64,000 nucleotides of DNA from Tillus elongatus (GCA_964006375.1 OZ023269.1:59101468-59165467), one strand, 5' to 3'. Shown: positions 33,832 through 45,600, counted from the stretch's first letter. The notes: generated by a model not told the origin, from the sequence alone. Numbers and translations: made by a program.

Positions 33832-34860
33832 CTATCGTACCGTGGGTGTCGACAAGGAGGAAAGAGGCAACTTGTTAATTCTGGACTTGAAGGTTTGGAG
33901 GTTCGGAGGAGAAGGAAAAACATGTGCCGGCAAAGAATTCCATAGCTTGGAAGTCCTCGGGACAAAAGAGCGGGCATAACAGGATGTTCTATGTCTGGAG
34001 ACCTGGACAGTAAAAGGGTGCATTCGCTCTGTTCCCCTGGTAGATCTGTTGGGGGCAGCAGGTGGAGGAACTATGGAAGAAAGCTCCTCTGAGCAGTTCC
34101 CGTGCAGATATCTATAAAAGAGAGAGAGGTCACCAACGGCACGTCGGTGGGCAAGGGATGTCAGCCTTTGGGTGAGTGTAGGGTCACCGATGAGACGTAT
34201 AGCTCTCTTCTGAATGGAGTTCAGGATAGCGAGTGTAGAAGCGGCAGCGGCACCCCAGATGTGTGAGCAGTATTCGAGGTTTGGCCTTATTTGTGTAGTA
34301 TATAAGGTATAGAGATTAGCTGGTGAAAAGTATTTGCGAGCCCGAAAGAGGAAGCCTAATTTCTTAGCAGCCGATTCTGCAATTGAAGTGACATGTTGGT
34401 GCCAATTGAGACCTCGATCCACAGAAATGCAAACAAGTGAAAAGGACTCATTACTTTGGATAACTTGGTTGTTCATTGTGTTGGGCCTAGGGCTGGTGTA
34501 TCTCTTATCAGTAAGACAGCAAGACTGAGTTTTGGTGGGGTTGAATTGTACAAGATTTCTACTTCCCCAGTCTAATATTCCTTGGAGATCCACGGAGACA
34601 GAATCCTCCATGAGTCTGCGATCCTCATCTAGTTGGGCTAAAGAAACAGGCTTAGGATATTGTATATTTGAGTGGAGGGTGCTGTCGTCCGCGTAACTGT
34701 GAATTGGGTTGGATGTGCTAGAGAGGAGGTCATTGATGTGGAGAAGAAACAAAGTAGGGGCTAATGCTGAACCTTGAGGAACTCCTGCATTAATTGGATA
34801 TAGTTTAGAGGAATGGCCATCCACGACAACAGAAATGCTCCTGTTGATATCTTGTAGCAT
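33832..34860 (-). pseudogene. Non-LTR reverse transcriptase, C-terminal half
   Basis: The frame begins in the RT palm (SISVVVDGHSSKLYPINAGV, PQGSALAPTLFLLHINDLL), then HSYADDSTLH with the catalytic DD pair, and the thumb (KLGFLFRARKYFSPANLYTL, RPNLEYCSHIWG, IQKRAIRLIGD). It closes with RTSKLWNSLPAHVFP and LQTFKSRINKL, the typical end of jockey/CR1-group proteins. The RT fingers are absent because of an internal deletion, so it cannot work. No stop lies inside the 342 residues, which suggests a recent insertion. Confidence 0.88.
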
Positions 34861-34869
34861 TCAGGATTT

Positions 34870-35558
34870 GTATTAAGAAGGAGATCCAAGGGATTTGAGC
34901 TGTGTGTTGGGATGCGAGGAAAGTAAGTAGGTTGCTGAACCATATTGGCTAAAGAATTGCTGACTGCAAAGGCTTCCTCTGCTCTCCCTTGTGGATCGGT
35001 TTTGGAAGATCCTAACCATTCCTTATGATGGACATTGAAGTCACCAAGAATAGTGACCTCGGAGGAAGGATATTCAGAAATCAGATGGTCGATTTTTTCA
35101 GAAAGGTAGTCAAAGAGCTGGACAAAGTTATTGTCAGAAGGTGACCGGTAAATGCAACAGATGAATTTAGTTGCAGCCCTGAGAGAGAGTTTTATCCAAA
35201 GTATGTCTTTTCTTCCAGCTTTTAAATTGGGAAGTCTGGTGCAGGGTAGATTGCTACGGACGTATGCGCAAACGCCTCCGTGCAATCTAAAGGAAGTAAG
35301 GAGCTCATACCCCGGGAAATGAAGGTGATTAGTGGCTGTTTTGGCACTGATTTGGGTTTCGGTGAGAAAGAGGAGTTGGGGCCTATTAGCCTGGAGGAAA
35401 TGGTGGACGGAATGCAGGTTAGAATTTAGGCCACATATACTGGAGAAGGATATGTTAAATCTTGATGTTGGCGCCCCCTGTACACCCCTCTCCCGGAGAT
35501 CCGAATGGAGGGGTATTTTACTTCCGGAATTTTTTGTACAAGGAGGAGCCATCATCAT
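34870..35558 (-). pseudogene. Non-LTR endonuclease (APE type), N-terminal part
   Basis: The frame starts near 35558 and carries the AP-endonuclease-like order: SSICGLNSNLHSVHHFLQ, LLFLTETQIS (catalytic Glu), GGVCAYVRSN, CCIYRSPSDN, VTILGDFNVHHKEWLG and SSNPLDLLLNTNPE. The later SDH block and the RT fingers are deleted; after NTNPE the sequence runs in another frame into the RT palm at 34860. In live elements this enzyme nicks the target DNA. Confidence 0.82.
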
Positions 35559-35838
35559 TTTTGTTTATAAGGGAAACCGACTCATACACCAGAACCGGAA
35601 ACGTCCGTTGGGACTTCACCGGCCCCCCTTGATGCATGGGGTGGTACCTCCTCGGGCGTGAAAAAAATCCTCTACTATCACGTAAAGGAAATTTCCACTA
35701 CCACCTGCTATAGTGGCTGTATCCCTAGCCAGGGGCCCTTACAGGGTGCTACCGTCCGGGCCAGACGGATCCTGGTTTTTTAATGTGGTTGTTACTCCAC
35801 CCCCTCCTCCTTTTTCACCCGGGCTTGGGACCGGCGAT

Positions 35839-35991
35839 GCTATGTACTCGTGTACTGTTGTAATTGTTATTATATCATAAAGTGTATTATAGTTAAATGT
35901 ATCATATAGTTTATTCAGTTAGTGAACAAATAAAGTTATATTAAATGTTTACGTATGGCTTTAATATCAGCAAGTGCAATTAACATCCATC
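35839..35991 (+). repeat. Gypsy A2 3' LTR, second part
   Basis: Resumes at gctatgtactcg and ends catccatc, with three differences from the 5' LTR. It is followed by ggtgt, the duplicated gypsy B target. Confidence 0.9.
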
Positions 35992-35996
35992 GGTGT

Positions 35997-36130
35997 CACG
36001 GACATATATATATATATATATGTAATAGTAGTAGCAATTGTGTATTAATGATTGTAATAATAGTTATAGTTCTTTTGTGAATACACGCTCCTTTGATAAT
36101 AGCAGTATTGTAAAGCTAACAAACACAACA
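35997..36130 (+). repeat. Gypsy B 5' LTR, second part
   Basis: Continues the LTR split at 29182. It has a longer TA run (36003-36021) than the 3' LTR and ends aacacaaca, followed by the primer-binding site tggtgtcacgtgtaa (36131). Confidence 0.88.
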
Positions 36131-36581
36131 TGGTGTCACGTGTAAATGTGAAAAGTGCCGTCAAACCACTCGTGTCGAGAAACTAGGTCAGAAAGAACAC
36201 CTGACTGGATTAATCAAGGCAACAGGCGACGTGTTCAAAACACTGCTGAAGCTGCCGAAAGGGTAATAGAAATAAAAACGAGCTGAGGCCGTTGCATGAT
36301 GTTTGTTATTCATTAAAGATATAAAAATAACTGCATCTAAACTGCAATAATAATAGAACGATTTTGGAAAACTATACGGTGTAATTTAATACATACATAA
36401 ACAATAGTGGAACACTTACCGTTAAAGCGTACTGGAGTTATTTAAAAGAAGTAGTGTGAACATAATATACAGAGTGTAATAATTTAAAAGGTTATTGACA
36501 TTTGACATCGAATAACAGTTTCATGAACTATTACAAAAATATCTGAACTTTCCAGCTTAACAAAAGTAACTAAAAGCAATA

Positions 36582-37286
36582 GTGAAAGGCGTTTTTATAA
36601 ATGATTTATATAAGCTTGTGAAACATTGCAATTTCGACATACTAGCTAATGAAATGATTCGGGATAGGATTGTAGTTGGGGTCAAAGATGCGAAACTTAG
36701 CGAGATATTACAAATTGATTCAGATTTGACTTTAGCAAAGGCAGTCGATAAAGCTCGTCAATCAGAAGCAGTTAAAGCCCAACAACGAGTTATTAGAAGA
36801 TCTGAAGTATTCATAGAGGCACTTAAGAAGTCAGAAAATAGTGACAAAGATTACAAGGGCCAAAAGAAGAAACAAAACCACTCTTTGGCTGGGGAAAGAG
36901 TGGAAAATAGTACAAGGTGCAAGAAATGTGGCACGATCCCATCACACAAATGGGAGAACTGTCCCGCTAAGGCAGCAACCTGTTATCATTGCAGAAAGAG
37001 AGGGCATTATAGCAGATGCTGTTTTAAAAAAATAGATGAAGTAACATTGGAGCAAGCCCCAGAGGAACGGATGGAGGAGCAAGTAACATTTTACCTGGAA
37101 GAAGTAAGTGGACAGGTTACATGTGATCCTTGGTACGTAGATGTCAAGGTGGAAAATAACTGGATCAAATTCAAGGTCGATACAAGGGCGGATCTTACAG
37201 TGTTGGGAAAATCCATGATAGAGGACCTAGGGGTCTCATTGAAGATACTGGAAAGGGACGATTATTCGGTCCTGGAAGAAAATTAG
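36582..37286 (+). pseudogene. Gypsy B Gag C-terminus and protease
   Basis: The frame opens mid-Gag (FINDLYKLVKHCNF, EMIRDRIVVGVKD), so the N-terminal half of Gag is missing; the sequence from the primer-binding site (36131) to 36580 has no matching frame. Two zinc knuckles follow (CKKCGTIPSHKWENCPAK and CYHCRKRGHYSRCC). The retropepsin active-site motif reads VDTRAD, with Arg replacing the Gly of D-T-G. The frame stops at 37284-37286. Both the truncation and the active-site change argue against function. Confidence 0.82.
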
Positions 37287-37291
37287 TACCA

Positions 37292-39128
37292 ATGGCTGGT
37301 AAAGTAAAATTAAAGTTGAACTATCAAAATCGAGACTTCCTGCAAGAAGTGTATGTGGTAAATGGAAGACAAGACCCACTATTGGGACATCCCGCTATTA
37401 GAGCATTGCAGTTGTTGAATTTTGACATCTTGGAAGTTCAACGAGATGTCACACAAGAGTTCTCAGGGGTATTCGAAGGACTAGGTAAGATGACAGTTGA
37501 GCATTGCATAAAAGAGAACAGTGATGCGACCCCATATGCAGTAACTGCTCCGAGACGAATTCCACTTCTAATACGCGATAAAGTAAAAGAAGAATTGAAG
37601 CGTATGGTCAAGCAGGGGGTGATTGAACCAGTACAAGAGGCTACAGAATGGTGTGCTCCGATGGTAGGAGTACTAAAGAAGAACGGAGATGTAAGAATTT
37701 GTGTAGACTTCACAGAGCTGAATAAGTATGTGATCTGAGAGCGCTTGGTATTACCATCAGTGGACGAAACTTTGGGACAAATGGCTGGAGCTAAAGTGTT
37801 TTCGAAGATGGATGTGACAAATGGATTCTGGCAAGTACCACTAACACCAGGAAGTTCAAAATACACAACATTTGTCACCCCGTTTGGTAGATTCGCCTTC
37901 AAGAGGTTACCATTTGGGTTGAGTTCGTCGCCTGAACATTTCCAAGGACATATTCAAAAGATCCTAGAGAATCTTGAAGGAGTAGTAAACCAAGCTGATG
38001 ATATTATAGTGTTTGGGACAAAAGAAGAACATGATAAAAGAGTGTCAGAAACTCTAAAAAGGCTTCAGAATGCAGGTGTAACCTTAAACAAGAAAACATG
38101 TGTCTTTGGGACATCAATGATAAAATTTCTGGGACACATCGTAGATGGTTCGGGAAGAATAAAACCAGAACCCGACAAAACAGAGGCTATCAGTAAAATG
38201 AAAAGGCCAAGTAATAATACTGAGGTTCGAAGGTTCCTAGGCATGGTGAACTATCTAAGGACGTTCTTGCCCAACCTTGCCGAGAAGAGAAAAATATTTC
38301 AAGATCTGTTAGTCCAGAGAAACGAATGGGCGTGGTCAGAAATCACGAAAAGAATTTCGAAAGCATAAAACGAGATATTCAAAATACTGCAGCATTGATG
38401 TTATTTGATCCAAACAAAAAGACTAGAATTTCAGCAGACGCTTCTATAGTAGGAGTTGGAGTGGTACTTGAACAGTCACACGACGATTCTTGGTTTCCAG
38501 TCATGTTTGCGTCTCGTACATTGAGTGAGACAGAGACCAGATACGTACAGATCGAAAAGAGAGCCTGGCATTTGTGTTTGCCTGCGAGAAGTTTCAAAAC
38601 TATGTTTTGGGCAGCCATTTCCTATTAATGACAGACCACAAACCACTAGTACAAATTTTAATAAAAAGTAAACCGATGTCTGAATTGTCGCCTAGACTAC
38701 AAAGATTTCGAATGCGACTGACCCGGTTTTCATATGATATACAGTATATGAAAGGAACAGAATTCTACATACCAGATACCCTGTCTAGAGCTCCGATAAA
38801 TAGGAAAAGCTTAGAAGGAAGAGATATACTGGATGACGAAGATGAACTTAATATGGGTATAATGTTAACAGAGCTTCCAACGTCAGATTCAAAGTTTCAG
38901 TCAATAAAAGAGGCCCAAGCGAATGATCTTATTTGCCAGCAAGTAATGAAATACCTTGTCGAAGGTTGGCCAAGGTTAAAGCAACCACAGGCTTTCTACC
39001 AAGTTAAGAATGAATTATCAATTTGCACAGGGGACCTGATGAAAGGGAAAATAATTTACATACCTGTAATAATGAGAAAAGAAATACTAAGCCGTATTCA
39101 TGAGGGACATTTGGGTGTCAACAAATGA
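37292..39128 (+). pseudogene. Gypsy B RT and RNase H
   Basis: Open pieces are 37292-37738, 37745-38368, 38326-38628 and 38574-39128. RT blocks are EWCAPMVGVLKKNGDVRICV, FSKMDVTNGFWQVPL, FGLSSSPEHFQ and NQADDIIVFG (DD pair kept). RNase H has ISADASIVGVGVVLEQ and LMTDHKPLV. A TGA at 37736-37738 and two frameshifts near 38345 and 38590 break it. Style is that of K02A2.6-like gypsy elements, clearly distinct from gypsy A. Confidence 0.85.
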
Positions 39129-40065
39129 TAGGTGCATTGAACACCGAAAGAACATTGTCGAACCATTGATAAACACACCATCACCAGAAAGACCTTGGAT
39201 GACAGTCAGAATCGATTTGTTCGAGCTTAATGGACGTACATATATCTGCATAGTCGATTACTTCTCAAAAAACATTGAAGTGGTCGAGATGACTAACAAT
39301 ACCAGGGCCGAGTCAATCATTGCTAGGGTGGCGAGTATATTTGTCCGACATGGTATACCATTGATCGTGAGAACAGATAATGGGCCCCAATTTAAAGCAG
39401 AGTTCAAAAGTTTTGCAAATCAGATGGGGTTCGAACATGTTACATCGAGCCCAAAATTTCCTAGATCAAACGGACAGGTAGAACGTGCGGTACAAATTTG
39501 CAAGAACATTCTCAAAAAGGCAGAGGACCCCAATTTAGGACTGTTGGCATATAGAAGTACCCCGTTAGAGTGCGGATATTCGCCAGCGGAACTGCTGTTT
39601 GGAAGAAAGATTAGAACTACCTTACCACAGGTTACCAGTCTATTGAACCCAGGATGGCCAAGTCTGAGAAAAGTCCGTACCAAATTAGAGAAACAGAAGC
39701 AAAGGCAGAAAACGGATTTGGATCATCGTCATAGAGTCAAATCATTAGTCCCGCTGGAAGAGGGAGCGAAGGTGTAAATAACTGACCTGAAGAAGCCAGG
39801 CACAATTGTGGCGAATGCAGCAGAGCCCCGATCATATTGGGTAAACTCAGAACTGGGAAAAGTCCGAAGAAATCGAGCACATCTAATTCCTCGAATAGCA
39901 GATGAGGAGAATACAGAACAGGTAGAGTCAGAACCAGACAGTGAAGTTCCCATGCATGGAGCTGTGACACCAGAAGAATCCAAGAAGACAGTGCCTCCAG
40001 AGGTTCCAGTCCAGTGTGAGGAGACAACCCCTAATGTGTGTGTGGGTGTCCGAACCATAACTTAG
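39100..40065 (+). pseudogene. Gypsy B integrase, zinc domain deleted
   Basis: After HEGHLGVNK (39125) the text jumps to the end of the zinc domain (CIEHRKNIVEPL), so most of the HHCC region is gone. The catalytic core has VRIDLFELNG, RTDNGPQFKAEF and RSNGQVERAVQ (all three acidic residues). The frame closes with TAA at 39775-39777, and 39808-40065 supplies the C-terminal tail. An A-rich polypurine tract (40064-40074) and the 3' LTR follow. Confidence 0.82.
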
Positions 40066-40074
40066 AAGGGGGGA

Positions 40075-40283
40075 TGTAGTGGTAGTGACATCCGGCAACG
40101 CCGCAACACAATGACAGCACGGGTCAAGGACAGTGGGGAAGAAGATGCGATATAGGTGTCACGGACATATATATGTAATAGTAGTAGCAATTGTGTATTA
40201 ATGATTGTAATAATAGTTGAAGTTGTTTTGTGAATATACGCTCCTTTGATAATAGCAGTATTGTAAAGCTATCAAACACAACA
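40075..40283 (+). repeat. Gypsy B 3' LTR
   Basis: A 209-bp LTR from tgtagtggtag to aacacaaca, preceded by agaagggggga and followed by the target duplication aatgt (40284-40288). Confidence 0.92.
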
Positions 40284-40694
40284 AATGTTACATAACCGTG
40301 TTTGTATCTCGACTCTAGTTTCTTCTTAGCGTCAATACAATGTACCCCAGTTTTTTATTTTGACATTTTAAAACGAGTAGTTAAATTACCGGGAATAACT
40401 TAAGTCATTAGTTGACTGCGAAATTATTCAATAATAGAATTTTCAATTTTATCGAGTAAGTACCTGATAAAATATTTTAAGTACTTTCAATGATTCGAGC
40501 TGAGACGCTCGAGCAGTTAACACGCAGTGTAAAGTGCTGTTCTTTATTCTTTAAAAATTAGTGTGTTTATTTGAGAAATCATTCAAAAAATTTGTTTTTT
40601 TATAATTAATTACAAGGTGAGGTGTTGTATGTTGCAATAAGTTGTAACATACATCAGGTGTTCTAATAAAAAGGTAGGTCTAATCTGAGAAAGT

Positions 40695-42005
40695 ATGAAT
40701 TAACTACCAGATCCTAGTGGAACTAACGAAACATCAATGGACATAGTATCGGTAAGTGATAAGACATTATCATTAACTTCCAACGAAGGTGAAAGTGAAT
40801 TTTTAAAATATATTGACCTCAATAATAAATATAAAGTCAGATCCGGGACCTTATATTGCATTCGTTCAACATAGAACCAAAAATTTGGGTAGATTGTTTC
40901 CGATTCGTGTCGGTTTCTACCCCCTCCCCGAACGAAATGTTTAAACAAAATATTGAAGATATGAAACCAGTAGGTTTAAATAAAGTCAAAGTCATTTTAA
41001 AATCATATGTGGCTGCTAATCAATTAGTGGAAAACAAACTCATTAAAGATAATGGTCTAATTGCCTATATACCAAAGTTTTTCAATCATAAAAAAGGTGT
41101 AATTAAAATGGTTGACACGTTTTTTGAAGACGAATATATACTGAATGCAATTAAATCTGAAAAGGAAGTAGTTGATGTTAGGCGATTATTTAAAAATATT
41201 ATTTTAGATGACTTAACATCCGAGTTGGTTAAACGCCAAATAGTTGCTTTGACTTTTATGAGTTCTCCATTACCGACAAATATAAAAATAAACTCAGTAA
41301 ACTTTCCAGTACAACCGTACACCCAGTGATTCAATGTTTTAAGTGTCTCAGGTATCGCCATGTAGCTAATCAGTGTAAAAGTAAAGAGGTTAGATGTAGG
41401 AAATGCAGGGAAAACCATTTTGCGTTTATTGTAAATCTAACGAACATTCTAGCACACAGAGAATTTGCCCAATGTATAAAAAACAAAAAAAATATTAAAC
41501 AGATATTGGCAACCAAAAACATTTCATGTAAAGAAGCCGAATTACTTGAAAATAACCCATCTTATTCAAAAATAGCGACTAACAATAGGTTCGATATATT
41601 GTCAAATTTGACAAATTTCCCGGAACTCAATACTCCAGGCACACAGTATAGGCCAACATCAAATGGTACTTTTAACTTTCCACATCAGCTAAAACTCACA
41701 AAGATTCTTACAGCCAGCCAATGCCAAAAAAGCTGAAAGCTTGTAATTCACCAGAAAAAGTTGAACCTCCCCCATTATTATGTATAAATACAAATAGAAA
41801 AACCATATTACCAAACCCTCATAGAGAAGAATTTATTAGCTATAAAGAAAAAATAATTGAAAAAATAAATTTAGTTGTATCACGGTTAGTAACACAACTT
41901 ATAAAAGATAAGAAAGAAAACACATTAGGAACATTGGATTTAAAAAAATCATTATCTTCACTTATATCTGACGCCTTCAATTACAGTGATGACGAGTTTT
42001 CTTAG
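40695..42005 (+). pseudogene. I-like ORF1 (Gag-like nucleic-acid-binding protein)
   Basis: Pieces in different frames: an acidic N-terminus (SMDIVSVSDKTLSLTSNEGE), GPYIAFVQHRTKNLGRLFP across a frameshift near 40860, the 40856-41329 frame (VKVILKSYVAANQLVENKL), and zinc knuckles CFKCLRYRHVANQC and CRKC at 41326-41430. The last part (41721-42005) ends at TAG just before ORF2. ORF1 proteins of this type bind element RNA. At least three frameshifts are present. Confidence 0.72.
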
Positions 42006-42039
42006 TAACATTCACGCTCTTACAGTGGAATCGCAGATC

Positions 42040-42679
42040 GATATTAGCAAACAAAAATAGTTTAATACATTGTTTACACAATAAGATCGTGGATGTTATT
42101 ATCTTAAGCGAAACATGGCTTAAGCCGATCAACAGCTTGAGCTTGCCCGGTTACACGGTGGTCCGACAGGACCGAGCATCAGGGAAAGATGGAGGAGTCG
42201 CAACTTCATTTTCCACTGACTTCATTTGGTCTCAGCTTAGCATAGATTATAATGCCAATGGCAAGGTATAGATAGATGTATGGGGTTTACTTGGAAAGCT
42301 TAAAACTAAATTTAGTTACAGACTGCCATACAAAAATGTTAGAGTAAGAGAATGGAGCAATATCCTTAATCAATTCTCAAACCAACAAACGATAGTGGGA
42401 GGCGACTGTAACGGACACTGCGGCCTTTGGGAGTCCCGTAGCACTAATATAGCTGGCAATAGACTGGCGGAAGCCATAGATAACGTAGACTTTGTTGTTT
42501 TAAATAACGGTAGCCCAACGAGGGTTGCGGGGCCGTTCCAGCCGCCCTCATGTGTTGATATCACACTTGTTACACCAGGTCTGGCGAACACATTTGAATG
42601 GAACGTTTTGCAGGATAGCTTGGGCTCAGACCATTATCCTATAGTTATAGCTTCAGAAAATATTATAGTTCAAAAGTAA
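42040..42679 (+). pseudogene. I-like ORF2 AP endonuclease
   Basis: The first blocks are VDVIILSETWLKPINSLSLP (catalytic Glu) and DRASGKDGGVA, in the frame 42089-42271. After a shift, VGGDCNGHCGLWESR and SCVDITLVTPGLA, closing with LQDSLGSDHYPIVI (SDH catalytic triad block), in the frame 42395-42679. One stop (42269) and a frameshift separate the halves. The role would be nicking of target DNA. Confidence 0.8.
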
Positions 42680-44185
42680 AAAAATTATTCTTACACTAAA
42701 TGGATTGAGCCCACGGCTGAGTAGAATGCGTTTCAGGATAGTCTAGATTTAGAGTTAGAATTTCAACCACTCTGTGAAACAACGCAAGACAAATTTCAAT
42801 TCTTCTTAAACGCTGTCGATAAAGCTACTGAAACAAGCATCAAGTCGACGAAAACTGTTAGAACAAATAATATTCAACAAAAGCAACCTTGCTGGTGGGA
42901 TTCAGAATGTGACAGAGTTCTCCAGATAAGAAAAGAAATGGTGCGCCAATATAAGATAACAGGAAATAACTTCATAAATTACAAGAAAGCCGAAGTTCTA
43001 TGTAGATGAAATTTTCGACAAAAAAACAGAAGATCTTGCATATTGTTTATTAACTCCATAAACAGAAGCACACCCCTGACAGAAATCTGGAGGTGTGCTA
43101 AAAAAATTATAGGAAAGGAAAGAAAAGTCAGTCTCCTAAAAGTTGTCTTACAGAAAGCCTAATAGAAGGAATGTTAAATAAACTGGCGCCACGTACAGTA
43201 CCCAACGAAACTGCCTTGTCAAGTCAACGTCCACGAAACGAAGATGTAGAGCGTCCTTTTCTGCTTAATGAACTAGGGATAGCCATAAAAAACCCTCGCC
43301 AATCCACACCTGGCTTTGACAAGATAACATACAATATGATAAGTAAATTCAGCACTCAAACAAAAAAATACTTGCTCCAGATATTTAACGAGTGGTGGAT
43401 ACATGGCACTTACCCTAACCAAATTAAAGTAATAGTGATTTGCATGCTACTGAAACCAGCAAAACCAAAAACCCTTTTATCATCCTATCGACCAATCTCA
43501 TTAATATCTTGTATTTTAAAAATATATGAACGATTAATTAAAACTAGACTTGAATGGTACTGTGAAAGTAAACTTAAGATGCCTCCTAATCAGTACGGCT
43601 TTAGAAGAGGAAAGGGAACACTGGATGCCATATCTCATTTGGTCACAGATATTCAATCTACATTTTCCGAAAATACCTATTTAATATGTTTATTTGTGGA
43701 CCTAACAGGTGCATACGACTCAGTCAATTTGAACATACTAAAAAATGAAATGGTGGCCTTTGGAATTCCAGATAACATTGTAGATAATTTAACCAAAATG
43801 TACTTAAACAGAAAGATATACTTAAAAGACGAAAACAACAAACTATATGGACCAAGGGCAGTACACAATGGATTACTGCAAGGGTCCATTTTAAGCCCAA
43901 TGTTATTTAATATATACACACAGTTTACATAACATTTGGAGTAGGGCAATCACATGCCTTCAATATGCCGATGACATCTGCATTTACCTTACTCACAATT
44001 CAAACGAAAAATGCATAGAATGTATAGATCCTATTATGCGAACACTAAATAGGTGGTTGAATAATCACGATCTCGATATAAGCTTGGAAAAGTCAGCAAT
44101 AATGGTTTTTACTCCGCACAGATAGCAGGCCCCTTCGCTACAAAAGATAAACGACTATGAAATTCAAATAGTTGACAAGTCCCAA
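42680..44185 (+). pseudogene. I-like ORF2 reverse transcriptase
   Basis: Linker remains at 42690-43160 contain WWDSECDRVLQIRKEM. The open frame 43171-43932 has the RT fingers and palm: TPGFDKITYNMIS, SYRPISLISCILKIYERLI, QYGFRRGKGTLDAISHL, FVDLTGAYDSVNLN and GLLQGSILSPMLFNIY. After the TAA at 43930 the catalytic loop LQYADDICIYL (about 43958-43990) and LEKSAIMVFTPHR follow in another frame. The thumb ends abruptly near 44185. Confidence 0.85.
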
Positions 44186-44190
44186 ACACC

Positions 44191-45321
44191 CCGCCAACTT
44201 GCCTATTATTAGTTATTATATGTGTAAATATGTGTATATGCATATATAAAAAAGAGTCCATGGCTAGTGGAACTTGCGTTCCGAAACCATTCACCTACAT
44301 ACACACACACACACACAGGTTTTGAAACCTTTGTGCCATCCATGACGGGATCGTAATTTGTGGCATCTTCCATTCTACACACGCAGTAACTAGCTAGGGT
44401 GTGTGGGTTGTACGTAGATATGGTCGCAGTTAGCTTACCCTCCACACAGTTGGAGTAACAACAATATTTCAAATATGGTATCGCTGCCACAAATATTGGT
44501 TTTCCAACTATGTGTATCGTGGATGCCATAAATATGAGGATTCTGGTGATGTGTGAAACTAAGATGCCATAACTTAGAATGTGACGTTGACAAATTACAA
44601 GCTCCGTCGCAAAAGCTAATGAAAATTGTTGATAACTAGGTAAAATGTATTTTGTTACATTTAAATCGTTCTTGCACTTTCGTGTCCATTTTTTGTTTGG
44701 TAATATAATTACTCTATCTTAAATTCTTATCTTAATTAGGCGGCGATCAGTTTAGCTTCCAAGACAGAATGGTAAATTTTAACGTTTTTGAAAAGCATTC
44801 TTTATAACTTTATAACTAAAAAATAGTAAAACATCTGGATAATAAAATTGAAAGTGTTAAACTATATGAGAGTATATAAATATGATCAGCCAAAAACGAA
44901 TTCAGACTGTAATCATTGAGGTGACAGTATCTCCGTTAAGATGCATTTTCTGTAAATAATTTAACTGAAATTCCCCCAATTTTCTGTTGCACTATTACGT
45001 CATGGAAAGCACAAGAGTCGCAATACCCTGATTTAATGACGTACATTTATTTGTTTGGTCTTCTAATTCGCTTAGCAAAAATAGTTTTCCAAGTAACTGT
45101 CTTTCCTAACCTCGTTTAGCATTGTCTTAACTGCTTCTCAGTTAATACTATGCCATGGAGGGTCAGTTTTTTATTTTTATCTATTTGTTTTCTATTATGT
45201 TTACACTGGTTCTGTTGTCTCAGTTTACCGATGATTCATCTATTATACTATAAACAGATCATTACACCTTTAAAGTATTGTTTAAGTATAAGTAAAAATT
45301 AGTTTTTTTTTTCTCAGCAAA
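44191..45321. other. Unassigned DNA with a short (CA)n
   Basis: A CA tract is at 44300-44318. No other structure was recognised in the 1.1 kb. Confidence 0.4.
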
Positions 45322-45600
45322 ATGTTCCGTCTCTTACATTTTAGTGATACTATTTACTTTGTATGTCTAACAAAACATAATAGTAAAAACAAAAGGAAAC
45401 AAAGTACTGCGGTTAGGTGGTCAGGTGGCAGTTTCTATGAAGCAACAGTATTAACTACTTCTAAAGAAAGAAGTATGGACATCAATCTAAGCAATACAAC
45501 TCCAAGAAACTACCCTGGACATTTTCCTGGCCCCTCTTCTTCCTGGGTAGGGATATTTAACGTTCTCAACATCGCATGGTACACGGGACTGACCACTTAA
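45322..45600 (+). CDS. Unrecognised 92-residue frame
   Basis: The frame has AVRWSGGSFYEATVLTTSK, which recalls Tudor-like or BEN-protein N-terminal segments, but the remainder (from about residue 58) has no familiar motif. There are no splice sites or codon-use arguments strong enough to call a gene. It abuts a SINE at its 3' end, which may supply the last codons. Treated as an open frame of unknown meaning, perhaps a decayed exon. Confidence 0.2.
   Translation: MFRLLHFSDTIYFVCLTKHNSKNKRKQSTAVRWSGGSFYEATVLTTSKERSMDINLSNTTPRNYPGHFPGPSSSWVGIFNVLNIAWYTGLTT

Larger units (their letters stand above)
33776..35838 (-). mobile_element. Jockey/CR1-type non-LTR retrotransposon, internally deleted
   Basis: Inserted in reverse into the gypsy A2 3' LTR. 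Its 3' end is the A/T-rich tail at 33776-33800 (on its own strand, aaattaaaattaaag). Its GC-rich 5' UTR ends at 35838. It retains an endonuclease and the second half of an RT, which are fused out of frame at about 34858. No target duplication is visible; instead the bases ct of the LTR seem to be missing at the junction. Confidence 0.88.
29183..35991 (+). mobile_element. Ty3/gypsy LTR retrotransposon A, copy 2 (A2), dead coding region
   Basis: Same family as 4031-8766, with nearly identical internal DNA but clearly different LTRs. The target duplication ggtgt is at 29178-29182 and 35992-35996. Its 3' LTR is interrupted by a reverse-oriented non-LTR element (33776-35838). Without that insert it is about 4746 bp. 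The LTR copies differ at about three positions, so it is young, yet gag and pol carry many stops and small deletions. Confidence 0.93.
29097..40283 (+). mobile_element. Ty3/gypsy LTR retrotransposon B, defective, with nested insertions
   Basis: LTRs of about 210-220 bp run from tgtagtggtagtg to aacacaaca. The target duplication aatgt is at 29092-29096 and 40284-40288. The 5' LTR is split at 29182/35997 by gypsy A2. Without the nested DNA the element is about 4.4 kb. Gag is missing its N-terminal half and the integrase lacks its zinc-binding domain, so the copy is non-autonomous. RT and integrase style differ clearly from gypsy A. Confidence 0.92.
40490..44190 (+). mobile_element. I-like non-LTR retrotransposon, 3'-truncated and decayed
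   Basis: Two-ORF layout: ORF1 with zinc knuckles, then an ORF2 with AP endonuclease and RT. The likely 5' UTR begins near 40490 (gagctgagacgctcgagcag). The RT stops near 44185 in the thumb, so the RNase H and tail are missing. Several stops and shifts affect both ORFs. The start is estimated, not proven. Confidence 0.82.
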
